Source: Caballeronia novacaledonica (GTDB lineage: Bacteria; Pseudomonadota; Gammaproteobacteria; Burkholderiales; Burkholderiaceae). From it: a stretch of DNA of 64,000 bases. The stretch lies in NCBI RefSeq assembly GCF_900258035.1, contig NZ_OGTP01000020.1, forward strand, positions 53,453 to 117,452. Reading direction: 5' to 3'. Position numbers and translations under genes: made by a program. The notes beneath the pieces were generated by a model. The model did no database searches and had not been told where the DNA came from. It saw only the letters and a program-made list of their open reading frames with translations. This document shows, piece by piece, positions 1 through 8,835 of this stretch; position 1 is the first letter of the stretch; each line of letters opens with the position of its first letter.

Positions 1-38
1 GCGGAAACCGTCACCTTCTCGGGATTCGCGATCACCAT
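1..38 (-). CDS. Partial CDS cut by the left edge (N-terminus only)
   Basis: An ATG at 38 on the minus strand is preceded by a good ribosome-binding site (AGAGGA, 7 nt spacing). It reads MVIANPEKVTVS and then runs off the window. Twelve residues are too few to assign a function. The frame is also open upstream of the ATG as far as about position 228, so a longer N-terminus is possible, but the Shine-Dalgarno supports the start at 38. It would be divergent from the antiporter that begins at 391. Confidence 0.4.
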   Translation of the reverse strand, partial: MVIANPEKVTVS

Positions 39-390
39 GCCGATGTCCTCTCCCCGGCGCTCAGACGAATCGCGCTCGATTGCTTCATGCTCCACACCCT
101 TACCGTCTTCATAAGTACAGCCCTCGATGATCTCGCCGGGAGTCTCTCCGTCCCGTGGCTTTCGGTAAAGCAAGCTCCATGCGCACGGCGCGGCGCGATC
201 CGTCGATCGTTTGCCCGCTTCGTGCACCGTCGAAAGGCGATTTCATGTGCACGCGCACCGTCGCGGTGCGAAAACCGCGAGCCGCGTTCGCTGACCGCAT
301 CGCGTGCAGAGGCTAAACTTTCGGCTCATCCAATCAATGCTAGACGCCGTGTGCGCCGGCCGCTCGCGCGCGTCGTGCAGTAGCGCACAC
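39..390. other. Divergent intergenic region with a short hairpin
   Basis: This is the presumed promoter region between the partial minus-strand gene and the antiporter. The only clear structure is an inverted repeat, CGCACCG-tcg-CGGTGCG, at 254-270. I see no convincing -35/-10 pair and no RNA gene. Short open frames here lack a start signal or good codon use. Confidence 0.4.
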
Positions 391-2040
391 ATGGAAATCG
401 TTTTTACCGTCCTCATTCTTCTGCTGGTCGTGGCGCTGTCGGGATTCGGCCTGAGCCTGCTGCCGATCAAGCTGCCGCTGCCGCTCATCCAGATTGCGAT
501 CGGCGCGTGCCTCGCATGGCCGGGCTTCGCGCTGCACGTCACGTTCGATCCCGATCTCTTCATGCTGCTCTTCATCCCGCCGCTCTTGTTCGCGGACGGC
601 TGGCGCATTCCGAAGCGCGAGCTCTACATGCAGCGGCGCGCAATCCTGATGCTCGCGCTCGGGCTCGTGTTCATCACCGTCGGCGTGCTCGGCTACTTCC
701 TGCACGCGATGATTCCGGCGATGCCGCTGCCGATCGCGTTCGCGCTCGCCGCCGTGCTCTCGCCGACCGATGCCGTCGCGCTGACGGGCATCGCCGGACG
801 CAACCGGATTCCGGCGAACCTGATGCACATTCTCGAAGGCGAGGCGCTGATGAACGACGCATCGGGCCTCGTCGCGCTGAAGTTCGCGATCGCGGCGGCG
901 GTGACGGGCGTGTTTTCGCTGCGCGATGCGACGATCAGCTTTTTCATCATCGCGGCGGGCGGACTCGCGATCGGCGCGGCGATCAGTTGGGCCGTCACCG
1001 AGATTCCGTCGCGTCTCGTGAAGTTTTCCGACGACGAGGATCCGGCCGCGGGCGTGATCCTCACGATCCTGATTCCGTTCGCTGCCTACGTGGTGGCCGA
1101 GCACGTGGGCTGCTCGGGCATTCTGGCGGCGGTGTCGGCCGGCATGATGATGAACATCCAGAGTCTGCGCGAAGGCATTCCGAGCGCGGTGCGCGTGCGC
1201 ATGACGAGCACCTGGACGATGATCGAATTCGTCTTCAACGGCATGGTGTTCATCCTGCTCGGGCTGCAGTTTCCGCACATTCTCGGGCAGGCGCTGATCG
1301 AGGCGCATCACGACAGCGACGCGCAAGTGGGCCTGCTGATCGGCTATGTGATCGCGACGCTGGTCGCGCTTTATTCGCTGCGCTTCGTCTGGGTGTATTC
1401 GCTGCGCTGGGTCGCGGCGCGCAAGACGGCGAAGCGCGGCATCGAGAGCGCCGCGCCCGGTTTTCGCACTCTCGCGCTGACGACGATCGGCGGCGTGCGC
1501 GGCGCGTTGACGCTCGCGGGCGTGCTGTCGCTGCCGGTGACGCTGGCGGGGCGCGATCTGGCGATTTTCATCGCGTCGGCGGTGATATTGGTGTCGCTGC
1601 TCATTGCGGTGGTGGGCTTGCCGTTGATGCTGCGCGGCATCGAGCGCGAGAAGAATCCGCACGCGGCGGAGGAGCGCATGGCGCGCCGCCGCGCGGCGCA
1701 GGCGGCGATCCGCGCGGTCGACGACACGCACGACGAACTCGTCGAACAGATGGATGAAGCCGGGTCCGCCCGCTGCGCCGATTCGACCGCGCGCGTGATG
1801 GGCATGTATCGCCGGCGGCTGGAATCGCTCGGCGACGAGGAAGCGCCGCGCGTGGCGGCGAAGAAGAGCGAACTGCTGGAGACGCGGCTGAAGATGGCGG
1901 CGCTGCGGGCCGAACGTGCGGAGTTGCTGCGGCTGCGCTCGCTGCAGGAGATCAACGACGAGACGCTGAACAAGCTGATGCGGGAGGTGGATTTGTCGGA
2001 GACGGCGATTGTGAATCGCAAGCGGGGGACGACGTCGTAG
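391..2040 (+). CDS. Na+/H+ (cation/proton) antiporter, CPA1 family
   Basis: Inner-membrane monovalent cation/proton exchanger of 549 residues. About a dozen hydrophobic segments fill residues 1-420. The conserved CPA1 core is visible as PPLLFADGW (63-71), SPTDAVA (124-130) and EGEALMNDASG (149-159), where the Asp residues form the ion-binding site. The last ~125 residues are charged and helical, as expected for a cytoplasmic regulatory tail. I chose ATG 391 because the membrane domain begins there; the frame is open back to 304 but the extra residues look non-coding. No strong ribosome-binding site is seen. It is convergent with the nucleobase permease. The exact ion (Na+ or K+) cannot be read from the sequence. 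Confidence 0.88.
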   Translation: MEIVFTVLILLLVVALSGFGLSLLPIKLPLPLIQIAIGACLAWPGFALHVTFDPDLFMLLFIPPLLFADGWRIPKRELYMQRRAILMLALGLVFITVGVLGYFLHAMIPAMPLPIAFALAAVLSPTDAVALTGIAGRNRIPANLMHILEGEALMNDASGLVALKFAIAAAVTGVFSLRDATISFFIIAAGGLAIGAAISWAVTEIPSRLVKFSDDEDPAAGVILTILIPFAAYVVAEHVGCSGILAAVSAGMMMNIQSLREGIPSAVRVRMTSTWTMIEFVFNGMVFILLGLQFPHILGQALIEAHHDSDAQVGLLIGYVIATLVALYSLRFVWVYSLRWVAARKTAKRGIESAAPGFRTLALTTIGGVRGALTLAGVLSLPVTLAGRDLAIFIASAVILVSLLIAVVGLPLMLRGIEREKNPHAAEERMARRRAAQAAIRAVDDTHDELVEQMDEAGSARCADSTARVMGMYRRRLESLGDEEAPRVAAKKSELLETRLKMAALRAERAELLRLRSLQEINDETLNKLMREVDLSETAIVNRKRGTTS

Positions 2041-2078
2041 TCATCCGCTCGCGCATTCGGCGAAGCGCGGGCGGATGA
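2041..2078. terminator. Hairpin between two convergent genes
   Basis: A 14-bp stem (2041-2054 with 2065-2078, one G-U pair, 10-nt loop) starts at the base after the antiporter stop and lies just before the stop of the convergent permease. There is no T-run on either side, so it may terminate weakly in both directions or only protect the 3' ends. Confidence 0.45.
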
Positions 2079-2090
2079 ACGCGAACCGGC

Positions 2091-3392
2091 TCAAACCACA
2101 CCCGCCCCACGCCGACGCAGAAGCGCATAAAAAATAATCGCGCCGAAAGTAGCCGTCCCGATGCCGCCAAGCGCAAACCCACCAAGCTTCAGCGTGAAAT
2201 CTCCGGTACCGAGCACGAGCGTGACAGCCGCGACGATCAGATTCCGGTTGTCCGAAAAATTCACCTTGTTGACGACCCAGATGCGCGCGCCGGTCACGGC
2301 GATCAGCCCGAACACGACAATGGAAACGCCGCCCAGAACCGGCCCGGGAATCGTCTGAATCAGCGCGCCGAACTTCGGCGAAAACCCGAGCACGATCGCG
2401 AACAGCGCCGCAATCACGAACACGAGTGTCGAATAGATCTTCGTGACGGCCATCACGCCGATATTTTCGGCGTACGTCGTCACACCGGTGCCGCCGGCGA
2501 AACCGGAGACGATCGTCGCGAGTCCGTCGCCGATGAACGCGCGGCCGATGTACTTGTCGAGGCTCTTGCCCGTCATCGCGCCGACGGCCTTGATGTGCCC
2601 GAGATTTTCCGCGACGAGAATGATCGCGACCGGCGCGATCAGCGTCATCGCCGGGGCTTCGAACACGGGCGCGGTGAAGTGCGGCATGCCGAACCACGCG
2701 GCGTTCGCGACGATCGAAAAATCGATCGGCTTGCCCATGCTCATGCCGTTGGTCAGCACCGCGTAGATGGCGTACGCGATCGCGAGGCCGATCAAAATCA
2801 GAAGGCGTTGCGCCATGCCGCGCGCAAACACCGCGACGGCGCCCACGCACAGCACGGTGACGAGCGCCATCCACGATTCGAAGCTGCTGCCCATCACGCC
2901 TTTCACGGCGATCGGCGCGAGATTCAGCCCGATCACGCAGACGATCGCGCCCGTGACGACAGGCGGCATCAGCGCTTCGATCCACTTCGTGCCGACCGCC
3001 GCGACAATCAACCCGATGACCGTGTACGCCACGCCGCACGCGATGATCCCGCCGAGCGCCACCGGAATGTTCATGTTCGCGCCATGACCGCCGTAGCCCG
3101 TCACCGCGATCACGAGCCCGATGAACGCGAAGCTCGAACCGAGATAACTCGGCACACGCCCGCCGACCAGCACGAAAAACAGCAGCGTGCCGATGCCCGA
3201 CATGAAGATGCACAGATTGGGATCGAAGCCCATCAGGAGCGGCGCGAGCACGGTCGAGCCGAACATCGCGACGACGTGCTGAATGCCCATCGCGATCATC
3301 TGCGGCCAGGCCAGCCGCTCGTCGGGCGCGACGATGCGCCCCTCCTGAGCGTCCGGCTGGACCGGCCAGCGCGGGAAATAGGAATCGGACAT
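2091..3392 (-). CDS. Uracil/xanthine permease, NCS2 family
   Basis: Nucleobase:cation symporter of 433 residues in the inner membrane. The family hallmarks are the N-terminal QHVVAMFGSTVLAPLLMG stretch, the ENLGHIKAVG motif, and the TTYAENIGVMAVT motif typical of UraA/PyrP-like uracil permeases; these sit in the two half-helix substrate sites. The rest is a run of 12-14 hydrophobic segments. Start ATG 3392 has a clear AAGGAG upstream. It is a single gene, convergent with the antiporter. Uracil is the likelier substrate from the TTYAEN motif, but xanthine or uric acid cannot be excluded. Confidence 0.85.
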   Translation of the reverse strand: MSDSYFPRWPVQPDAQEGRIVAPDERLAWPQMIAMGIQHVVAMFGSTVLAPLLMGFDPNLCIFMSGIGTLLFFVLVGGRVPSYLGSSFAFIGLVIAVTGYGGHGANMNIPVALGGIIACGVAYTVIGLIVAAVGTKWIEALMPPVVTGAIVCVIGLNLAPIAVKGVMGSSFESWMALVTVLCVGAVAVFARGMAQRLLILIGLAIAYAIYAVLTNGMSMGKPIDFSIVANAAWFGMPHFTAPVFEAPAMTLIAPVAIILVAENLGHIKAVGAMTGKSLDKYIGRAFIGDGLATIVSGFAGGTGVTTYAENIGVMAVTKIYSTLVFVIAALFAIVLGFSPKFGALIQTIPGPVLGGVSIVVFGLIAVTGARIWVVNKVNFSDNRNLIVAAVTLVLGTGDFTLKLGGFALGGIGTATFGAIIFYALLRRRGAGVV

Positions 3393-3549
3393 CGGCGGGC
3401 TCCTTCGGCGGTGAGGCGCCGTCCGGGCGGCGCGCTGTATATGAAAAACAGGCGCGAGTGTACGGAGCGGGCTCTCGGGTGGCAAGCGAGCCGATATTAC
3501 GACCGTTTGGCCGTCGCATGTCCGCGACGTGTCACGTCTCTTTCCCGCG

Positions 3550-5109
3550 TCAGGCGCCGCGCTCCAGCTCGAAAACCGCGACCGCGCTCTTCAGTTGCTC
3601 CGCCTGATCGGCCATCGCGCCCGCGGCGGCGGCGGCCTGCTCGACGAGCGCCGCGTTCTGCTGCGTCACCTCGTCCATCTGCGCGACGGCGCGATTCACC
3701 TGCTCGATGCCCGCGCTCTGCTCGTGCGACGCCGACGAAATCTGCGCCATGATGTCCGTCACGCGCTGCACGGCCTGCGTGACTTCGGCCATCGTCGCGC
3801 CGGCGCGCTCGGCGAGCGCCGCGCCGCTGTCCACGCGTGCCGTCGATGCCTCGATCAACTCCTTGATTTCCTTCGCCGACATCGCGCTGCGCTGCGCGAG
3901 CGAACGCACTTCGCCCGCGACCACCGCGAAGCCGCGCCCTTCCTCGCCCGCGCGCGCCGCTTCCACGGCGGCGTTCAGCGCGAGGATGTTGGTCTGGAAG
4001 GCGATGCCCTCGATCACCGCGATGATGTCGGTCATCCGCTTGGAGCCCGACGCCAGTTCGCGCATGTTGTCCACGACTTCGCCGACGAGTCCGCTGCCCC
4101 GCGCCGACACGTCCGACGCGCCGCGTGCGAGGCCGCTCGCCTCGTCCGCGTTGCTCGCGTTCTGCTTCACGGTCTGCGTGAGCTGTTCCATGCTCGACGC
4201 GGTTTCTTCCAGCGACGCCGCCTGCTCTTCGGTGCGCTGCGACAGATCGGTGTTGCCCTGCGCGATTTCGCGCGACGCGTGCAGAATCGAATCGCTCGAA
4301 TGCCGAATCCCGCCGACGATGTCCGCGAGCTTCGCGCTCATGTTGCCGAGGCTCGCGAGCATGCTGTGGTCGTCGCCGGCGCGCGTGGCGACGCGCGTCG
4401 ACAGATCGCCGCGCGCGATGCGGTCTGCGATATCGGCCGCGTACGCCGGCTCGCCGCCGAGCTGCGCGGAAAGACGCCGGCCGATCAGCACCGCGAGCAG
4501 CGCGCCCGCGACCATCGCGCCGAACACGAGCGCGAGCATGACGACGCGCATCGTTTCGTATTCCGATGCCGCGTCGCGGCGGGCGTCGGTGGCGCGCTTG
4601 CGCTTGAAGTCGGCGAGACGTTCCAGCGAATCGCGCGCCTTTTCGCTCGCGGCGATCGCGCGCGCGATGAGGCCCATCTGATCGACGTCGATCGGCATCG
4701 GCTTTTTGCCCATCTGCATCAGCACGATGTCTTCCCACTCCGCGACGGACTTGCTCGCCGCATCGTAGTGCGCGATGCCTTCGGCGGAACGGATCGTCGG
4801 GCGCATGAGGTCGAACGCGCGGTGCATGCTGTCGAGCGACGCCGACATGCCTTCCTTGAGCTTGGCCTTGCCGGTGTCGTCGGCGAAGGTGAGGTTGGCG
4901 GCGGCGAGATCGGTGTTGAGCTTGTGCTTGTTGACTTCCTCGACCCAATAGAGGCCGTCCATATGACGCTGGCCGATTTCCTCGATCAGGCCGTTCATCT
5001 TCGCGAGCGAAACCGCGCCGGTGGCGCCCACGCATGCGCAAAACAGGATCACGACCGCGAAAGACAGCAACAATTTGCTGAGCACGGACAGGCGGTCAAA
5101 CCATTTCAT
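3550..5109 (-). CDS. Methyl-accepting chemotaxis protein
   Basis: Chemoreceptor of 519 residues. Order: TM helix ~11-33, periplasmic four-helix sensor domain ~35-185, TM helix ~188-210, HAMP linker ~211-265, and a long cytoplasmic coiled coil. The coiled coil carries the invariant hairpin tip around FQTNILALNAAVEAARAGE, which binds CheA/CheW. The C-terminus (FELERGA) lacks the CheR/CheB-docking pentapeptide. ATG 5109 has AGAGGAGA upstream and starts directly before the first TM. A sigma-28-like -10 element (GCCGATTT) lies at 5300-5293 on the minus strand, but no matching -35 is convincing. The ligand is unknown. It stands alone, away from any che operon. Confidence 0.93.
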   Translation of the reverse strand: MKWFDRLSVLSKLLLSFAVVILFCACVGATGAVSLAKMNGLIEEIGQRHMDGLYWVEEVNKHKLNTDLAAANLTFADDTGKAKLKEGMSASLDSMHRAFDLMRPTIRSAEGIAHYDAASKSVAEWEDIVLMQMGKKPMPIDVDQMGLIARAIAASEKARDSLERLADFKRKRATDARRDAASEYETMRVVMLALVFGAMVAGALLAVLIGRRLSAQLGGEPAYAADIADRIARGDLSTRVATRAGDDHSMLASLGNMSAKLADIVGGIRHSSDSILHASREIAQGNTDLSQRTEEQAASLEETASSMEQLTQTVKQNASNADEASGLARGASDVSARGSGLVGEVVDNMRELASGSKRMTDIIAVIEGIAFQTNILALNAAVEAARAGEEGRGFAVVAGEVRSLAQRSAMSAKEIKELIEASTARVDSGAALAERAGATMAEVTQAVQRVTDIMAQISSASHEQSAGIEQVNRAVAQMDEVTQQNAALVEQAAAAAGAMADQAEQLKSAVAVFELERGA

Positions 5110-5372
5110 CGATGTCTCCTCTGTCACGCCCCGCGGACGACGCCCGCGGACGGCGTGGCGCAAACTTCGGTTCGCGCACAGAGTGGCTTTACGGCGCTCG
5201 TTTCGATTTTCTTGAGCGCGTATGGAGGGCATAACGCCTTGAGGATGAGCGCGGAAATATCGATGAAAGGCGTTAGAAAGGAAGGCTGAAAGAAATCGGC
5301 AAGTCGCTGCCAGCTAGCAGACAAAGTAAGCGAATTCTTAATTGGGAGTTATCTTATTTTGCCGCTCAACGC

Positions 5373-5470
5373 TGCAACGTATGCTTTCTCCATGCGTGTG
5401 CCATGTACATGCATGTCGTTGCAACTCTCCGATTTCCGCCCTTGGCACCCGGCTTGGGCGGTTCTTTTTT
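5373..5470 (+). ncRNA. Candidate small RNA
   Basis: Plus-strand element with nested stems: TGCAACG (5373-5379) pairs with CGTTGCA (5417-5423). Inside it CATGCGTGT (5391-5399) pairs with ACATGCATG (5407-5415) with one G-U. An intrinsic terminator at 5436-5470 follows. The 5' end and promoter are uncertain; AT-rich sequence at 5335-5360 could hold a -10. I do not recognise an RNA family. The main argument is that the terminator T-run points to the plus strand, where no gene lies upstream to need it. Confidence 0.35.
5436..5470 (+). terminator. Plus-strand intrinsic terminator
   Basis: CCGCCC (5436-5441) pairs with GGGCGG (5456-5461) across a 14-nt loop, followed by TTCTTTTTT (5462-5470). It is downstream of the structured element and runs towards the 3' end of regA, which is on the other strand. 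On the minus strand no T-run follows the stem, so it is not a good terminator for regA. Confidence 0.45.
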
Positions 5471-5552
5471 GGGCGCTCGGTTTTGATCGATCGCGCCCGC
5501 TTCCAGCGAATTTTGAATTGCCGCCCGAGTGCCAACCGGGCGTCGTTTCGCT

Positions 5553-6095
5553 TTATTGCCGCACAGGCTTCTTCGCCAGCTTGCGCTGCAGCGTGCGCCG
5601 ATGCATGTTCAGCGCGCGCGCCGTGGCCGAAATATTGCCGTTGTTCTCGGCGAGCGCGCGCTGAATGTGTTCCCATTCGAGCCGCGCGACCGACAGCAGC
5701 GTCGGGTTCTCGATCGCTTCCTCGGCGGTCTGCTCGCTCGCCTGCTCATGGAGCGCGGAGAGAATCGATTCGACGTTCGCCGGCTTGGCGAGATAGTTGT
5801 CCGCGCCGTCCTTCACCGCCTGCACGGCCGTCGCGATGCTCGCGTAGCCCGTCAGCACCAGAATGCGCGCATCCGGTTGCAGATCGCGCAGCGGCGCGAC
5901 GAGCCGCAGCCCGGAATCGTTGCCGAGGTGAAGATCGACCGTGATCTGCCCGAACTTGTGCTGGTTGGCGAGCTTGAGCGCTTCGTCGGCGTCGTGCGCC
6001 TGATGGGGCGTGTAGCCGCGCCGCGTGAGGCCGCGGGCGAGAATGCCGGAAAAGACTTCGTCGTCGTCGATGATCAGGAAGTTGGTATCGGTCAT
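5553..6095 (-). CDS. regA: Redox response regulator RegA/ActR/PrrA family
   Basis: DNA-binding response regulator of 180 residues, the usual RegA length. The receiver domain (1-125) has acidic residues D10-D12, phosphoacceptor D54 inside DLHLGNDSGL, T82 and K104. The DLxLGxDSGL surround of the phosphoacceptor is typical of RegA/PrrA/ActR. A short linker leads to a Fis-type helix-turn-helix (~135-178, NNGNISATARALNMHRRTLQ). Known RegA proteins control aerobic/anaerobic respiration and redox balance. It lies 42 bp downstream of the regB-type kinase and is probably co-transcribed with it. RoxR is another name used for this family in beta- and gammaproteobacteria. Confidence 0.9.
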   Translation of the reverse strand: MTDTNFLIIDDDEVFSGILARGLTRRGYTPHQAHDADEALKLANQHKFGQITVDLHLGNDSGLRLVAPLRDLQPDARILVLTGYASIATAVQAVKDGADNYLAKPANVESILSALHEQASEQTAEEAIENPTLLSVARLEWEHIQRALAENNGNISATARALNMHRRTLQRKLAKKPVRQ

Positions 6096-6137
6096 GGTTT
6101 TTCTCCGTAATGCTGATCGGCGCGCCTGGGTTCGAGT

Positions 6138-7436
6138 TCAGGCCGCGCCGCTTCGTTCAGTTCCTGCCGCGTGCGCCGGCGCCGCGACCGCGCCGCGGTT
6201 CGGCAGGCGCAATACCGCGCACGTGCCGCGCGGCTTGCCGGCGATCAGTTCGATCGATCCGGACAGCCGCGCCGCCGCCGCGAACGCCAGATAAAGCCCG
6301 ACGCCGTGCCCGCCCTGCGTGCTGTCGACCGGGGCCGCGCCCAGCGTGGCGCGCAGCGCGGGCGGAATGCCCGGGCCGCGATCGCACACGTCGAAGCGCA
6401 CGTAATCCATTTCGTCGATGGTCTCGACCGACGCCTGCAGCGTCACCGATTCGCTGCTCGCGCGCGCGGCGTTATCGAGCAGGATCGTGAGGATCTGACC
6501 GGCAGCGACCGCATCGTCGATCGACGCCTCCGCGGGCGTCCGGCCGGTCTGCGCGAATTTCACCTGCGGATGCCGCAAACGCCACTGGTCGATGAAACTC
6601 GACAGCCACTCGTCGAGCGACTGGCGGATCGACGGGCCCGTCGCGCGGCTGCGCAGGCGCGCGAGCGCGGACGTGCAGAGCGCCATCTGCTGCTCGAGCA
6701 GTTCGAAATCGGCCGCGTAGGGCGCGAGGTTCTTGTCGTGCGCGGCGGAGTCGCGCAGTTCCTCGGAGAGCATCGCGATGGTCGAAAGCGGCGTGCCCAT
6801 TTCGTGCGCGACGGTCGCCGCCTGCACGCCGAGCGCGACCGCGCGCTCATCGCGAAGATGGCGCTGCTGGGCATCCGCGAGCGCGGCGTCGCGCACGCGC
6901 AGCGCCCGCGACATGCGCGCGACGAACCAGCCGATCAGCCCCACGCTCACCATGAAGTTGACCCACAGGCCCGTGCGGAAATAATCGAAGAGATTGGCCG
7001 GATTCTCGATATTGAGCGGCACGTAGTTATAACTGAGCAGCGCGTAACACGTGACGGCGAAGAGCGCGAGGCAGGTCATCATCGTCCACGGCAGCACGGC
7101 GGCGGCGATCGCGAGCGACGGCAGATACAGCGTGACGAACGGATTGGTCGCGCCGCCGGAAAGGAACAGCAGCGCCGAGAGCGCACCGAGATCGACCAGC
7201 ATCTGGCCGAACAATTCGAGATTGGTCTCCGGCCGCGCCCGCGCGACGCGCAGCCACGTGAGGCCGTTGAACATCATCTCCAGTGCGATGACGAGCAGCA
7301 TCGCGGGCAGCGGGAGCTTCGCGCCGAGGAAAATCTGCACGACGGCGATGGTCGTCAACTGGCCGATGATCGCGAGCGAGCGAAGCCAGAAGAGGTGACC
7401 GAGATTGACGCGACCGGTATTGGTTATGCGATGCAT
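6138..7436 (-). CDS. regB: Redox sensor histidine kinase RegB/ActS/PrrB family
   Basis: Membrane sensor kinase of 432 residues. About six TM segments occupy ~15-175. The ubiquinone-binding heptapeptide GGXXNPF of RegB is present as GGATNPF at 94-100. The H-box is HEMGTPLSTI with phospho-His 211. A cysteine at 254 (QMALCTSAL) sits where RegB has its redox-active Cys just after the H-box. The ATPase domain follows, with DRGPGIPP and GHGVGLYLA. So both redox-sensing devices known in Rhodobacter RegB are kept. ATG 7436 is chosen; an upstream in-frame start would add 24 residues with no membrane or family features. Partner: the RegA-type regulator immediately downstream. Confidence 0.9.
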   Translation of the reverse strand: MHRITNTGRVNLGHLFWLRSLAIIGQLTTIAVVQIFLGAKLPLPAMLLVIALEMMFNGLTWLRVARARPETNLELFGQMLVDLGALSALLFLSGGATNPFVTLYLPSLAIAAAVLPWTMMTCLALFAVTCYALLSYNYVPLNIENPANLFDYFRTGLWVNFMVSVGLIGWFVARMSRALRVRDAALADAQQRHLRDERAVALGVQAATVAHEMGTPLSTIAMLSEELRDSAAHDKNLAPYAADFELLEQQMALCTSALARLRSRATGPSIRQSLDEWLSSFIDQWRLRHPQVKFAQTGRTPAEASIDDAVAAGQILTILLDNAARASSESVTLQASVETIDEMDYVRFDVCDRGPGIPPALRATLGAAPVDSTQGGHGVGLYLAFAAAARLSGSIELIAGKPRGTCAVLRLPNRGAVAAPAHAAGTERSGAA

Positions 7437-7476
7437 CTGGTGAGTGTTTGACGGCGTGGTTACGCTTCCCGCGACA

Positions 7477-7743
7477 TTATCCCGCTTGCGTCGGGCCGCG
7501 CGTCGCATCTGGCGCGATTTGCCGCACCTTGGAGCGCGGAACGCCGGTTTCCGCCGCGAGACACGACGGACACAGGCAACTCACGCCGGGCCGCAGACGA
7601 TCGGCCGGCAGCGCCGGGAGTGCCGCGCACCAGCACGCCGGGTCGCCGGCGATCATGCCGCAGCGAAACGTCGCGCCGCAGCGGACGCAAACCTGCGAGC
7701 CCGGCGCTTCCCGTTCGTTCGTTTCAGGGGATTCGTTCATCAT
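7477..7743 (-). CDS. Small cysteine-rich CWC-family protein
   Basis: Protein of about 88 residues with eight cysteines, including paired CVRC, the ACWC motif that names the family, and a second CLCPSC cluster. This suggests one or two bound zinc ions. No function is established for the family. It lies 40 bp upstream of regB on the same strand, so co-transcription with the redox pair is possible. There are adjacent ATGs at 7743 and 7740 and another in-frame start at 7776; none has a strong ribosome-binding site, so the N-terminus is uncertain by a few residues. Confidence 0.7.
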   Translation of the reverse strand: MMNESPETNEREAPGSQVCVRCGATFRCGMIAGDPACWCAALPALPADRLRPGVSCLCPSCLAAETGVPRSKVRQIAPDATRGPTQAG

Positions 7744-7886
7744 CTTGTCATCAATCTGCACGAACGATGATCGCATGCCGGGCCGTTCGCCGGAAAACGT
7801 GGCGCGGCCGCGGCAATTCGTCCTGCCGCCATGCGTCGGTCCTGTACAATTCGGCGTGTTTAAACGCTCCTCGCCCATTTGCCGCC

Positions 7887-8786
7887 ATGTCCGAGCTACC
7901 CGACCTCACGCAAATCGCGCCTACGCTGAAGGCTGAAATTCTGGCCGAGGCGCTGCCTTATATTCGTCAATATCACGGCAAGACGGTCGTGATCAAATAC
8001 GGCGGCAATGCCATGACCGAAGAGCGCCTGAAGCAAGGCTTCGCGCGCGACGTCATCTTGCTGAAGCTCGTCGGCATCAATCCGGTGATCGTGCACGGCG
8101 GCGGCCCGCAGATCGATCAGGCGCTGAAAAAGATCGGCAAGCAGGGCACCTTCATCCAGGGCATGCGCGTCACCGACGAAGAAACCATGGAAGTCGTCGA
8201 ATGGGTGCTCGGCGGCGAGGTGCAGCAGGACATCGTCACGCTGATCAATCACTTCGGCGGCCATGCAGTCGGACTGACGGGCAAGGACGGCGGCCTGATC
8301 CACGCGCGCAAGCTGCTGATGCCGGACCGCGACAATCCGGGCCAGTTCATCGACATCGGTCAGGTCGGCGAAGTCGAGGCGATCAACCCGGCGGTCGTGA
8401 AAGCGCTGCAGGACGACGCGTTCATTCCGGTCATTTCGCCCATCGGCTTCGGTGAAGACGGCCTCTCGTACAACATCAACGCGGATCTCGTCGCGGGCAA
8501 GCTCGCGGTCGTGCTGAACGCGGAGAAGCTCGTCATGATGACGAACATTCCCGGCGTGATGGACAAGGAAGGCAATCTGCTGACCGACCTTTCCGCGCGC
8601 GAGATCGACGCCCTTTTCGCGGACGGCACCATCTCCGGCGGCATGTTGCCGAAGATTTCCTCCGCGCTGGATGCGGCGAAGAGCGGCGTGCGCTCGGTGC
8701 ACATCATCGATGGCCGGATCGAGCATTCGGTGCTGCTCGAAATTCTGACCGAGCAGCCGTTCGGCACGATGATCCGCTCGCATTGA
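7887..8786 (+). CDS. argB: Acetylglutamate kinase
   Basis: Second step of arginine biosynthesis: phosphorylates N-acetyl-L-glutamate with ATP in the cytoplasm. 299 residues, the usual length. Amino-acid kinase fold with KYGGNAM near the N-terminus (phosphate-binding Lys), VIHGGGPQIDQAL (glycine-rich loop), the KDGG segment, and the C-terminal GGMLPKISSALDAAKSGV that contributes to the nucleotide site. The start at 7887 begins the conserved MSELPDLTQIAPTL N-terminus; the longer open frame upstream is non-coding. Possible -10 TACAAT at 7845-7850. It is divergent from the CWC gene and followed by a terminator. Confidence 0.96.
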   Translation: MSELPDLTQIAPTLKAEILAEALPYIRQYHGKTVVIKYGGNAMTEERLKQGFARDVILLKLVGINPVIVHGGGPQIDQALKKIGKQGTFIQGMRVTDEETMEVVEWVLGGEVQQDIVTLINHFGGHAVGLTGKDGGLIHARKLLMPDRDNPGQFIDIGQVGEVEAINPAVVKALQDDAFIPVISPIGFGEDGLSYNINADLVAGKLAVVLNAEKLVMMTNIPGVMDKEGNLLTDLSAREIDALFADGTISGGMLPKISSALDAAKSGVRSVHIIDGRIEHSVLLEILTEQPFGTMIRSH

Positions 8787-8806
8787 GCTTTTTTCCCTTG
8801 CTAAAG

Positions 8807-8831
8807 ACGCCCGCCTTCGCGCGGGCGTTTT
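8807..8831 (+). terminator. Intrinsic terminator after argB
   Basis: ACGCCCGC (8807-8814) pairs with GCGGGCGT (8821-8828) across a 6-nt loop, and ends in TTTT. It stops only four bases before the ATG of the next gene. Confidence 0.75.
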
Positions 8832-8835
8832 CACG

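Larger units (their letters stand above)
5110..5552. other. 443-bp intergenic region containing a structured RNA candidate
   Basis: Leader region of the chemoreceptor (minus strand, roughly 5110-5340), followed by the small-RNA candidate and its terminator described separately at 5373-5470. No protein-coding gene is supported: the open frames here are overlapping, and one of them is only the antisense of the regA 3' end. Confidence 0.6.

Noticed and set aside
39..228. Longer N-terminus of the left-edge minus gene
   Set aside because: The frame stays open but the codons look non-coding, and a good ribosome-binding site marks the ATG at 38.
340..1731. 463-residue minus frame opposite the antiporter
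   Set aside because: Arg/His/Gln-rich shadow; the plus frame has intact CPA1 motifs and TM pattern.
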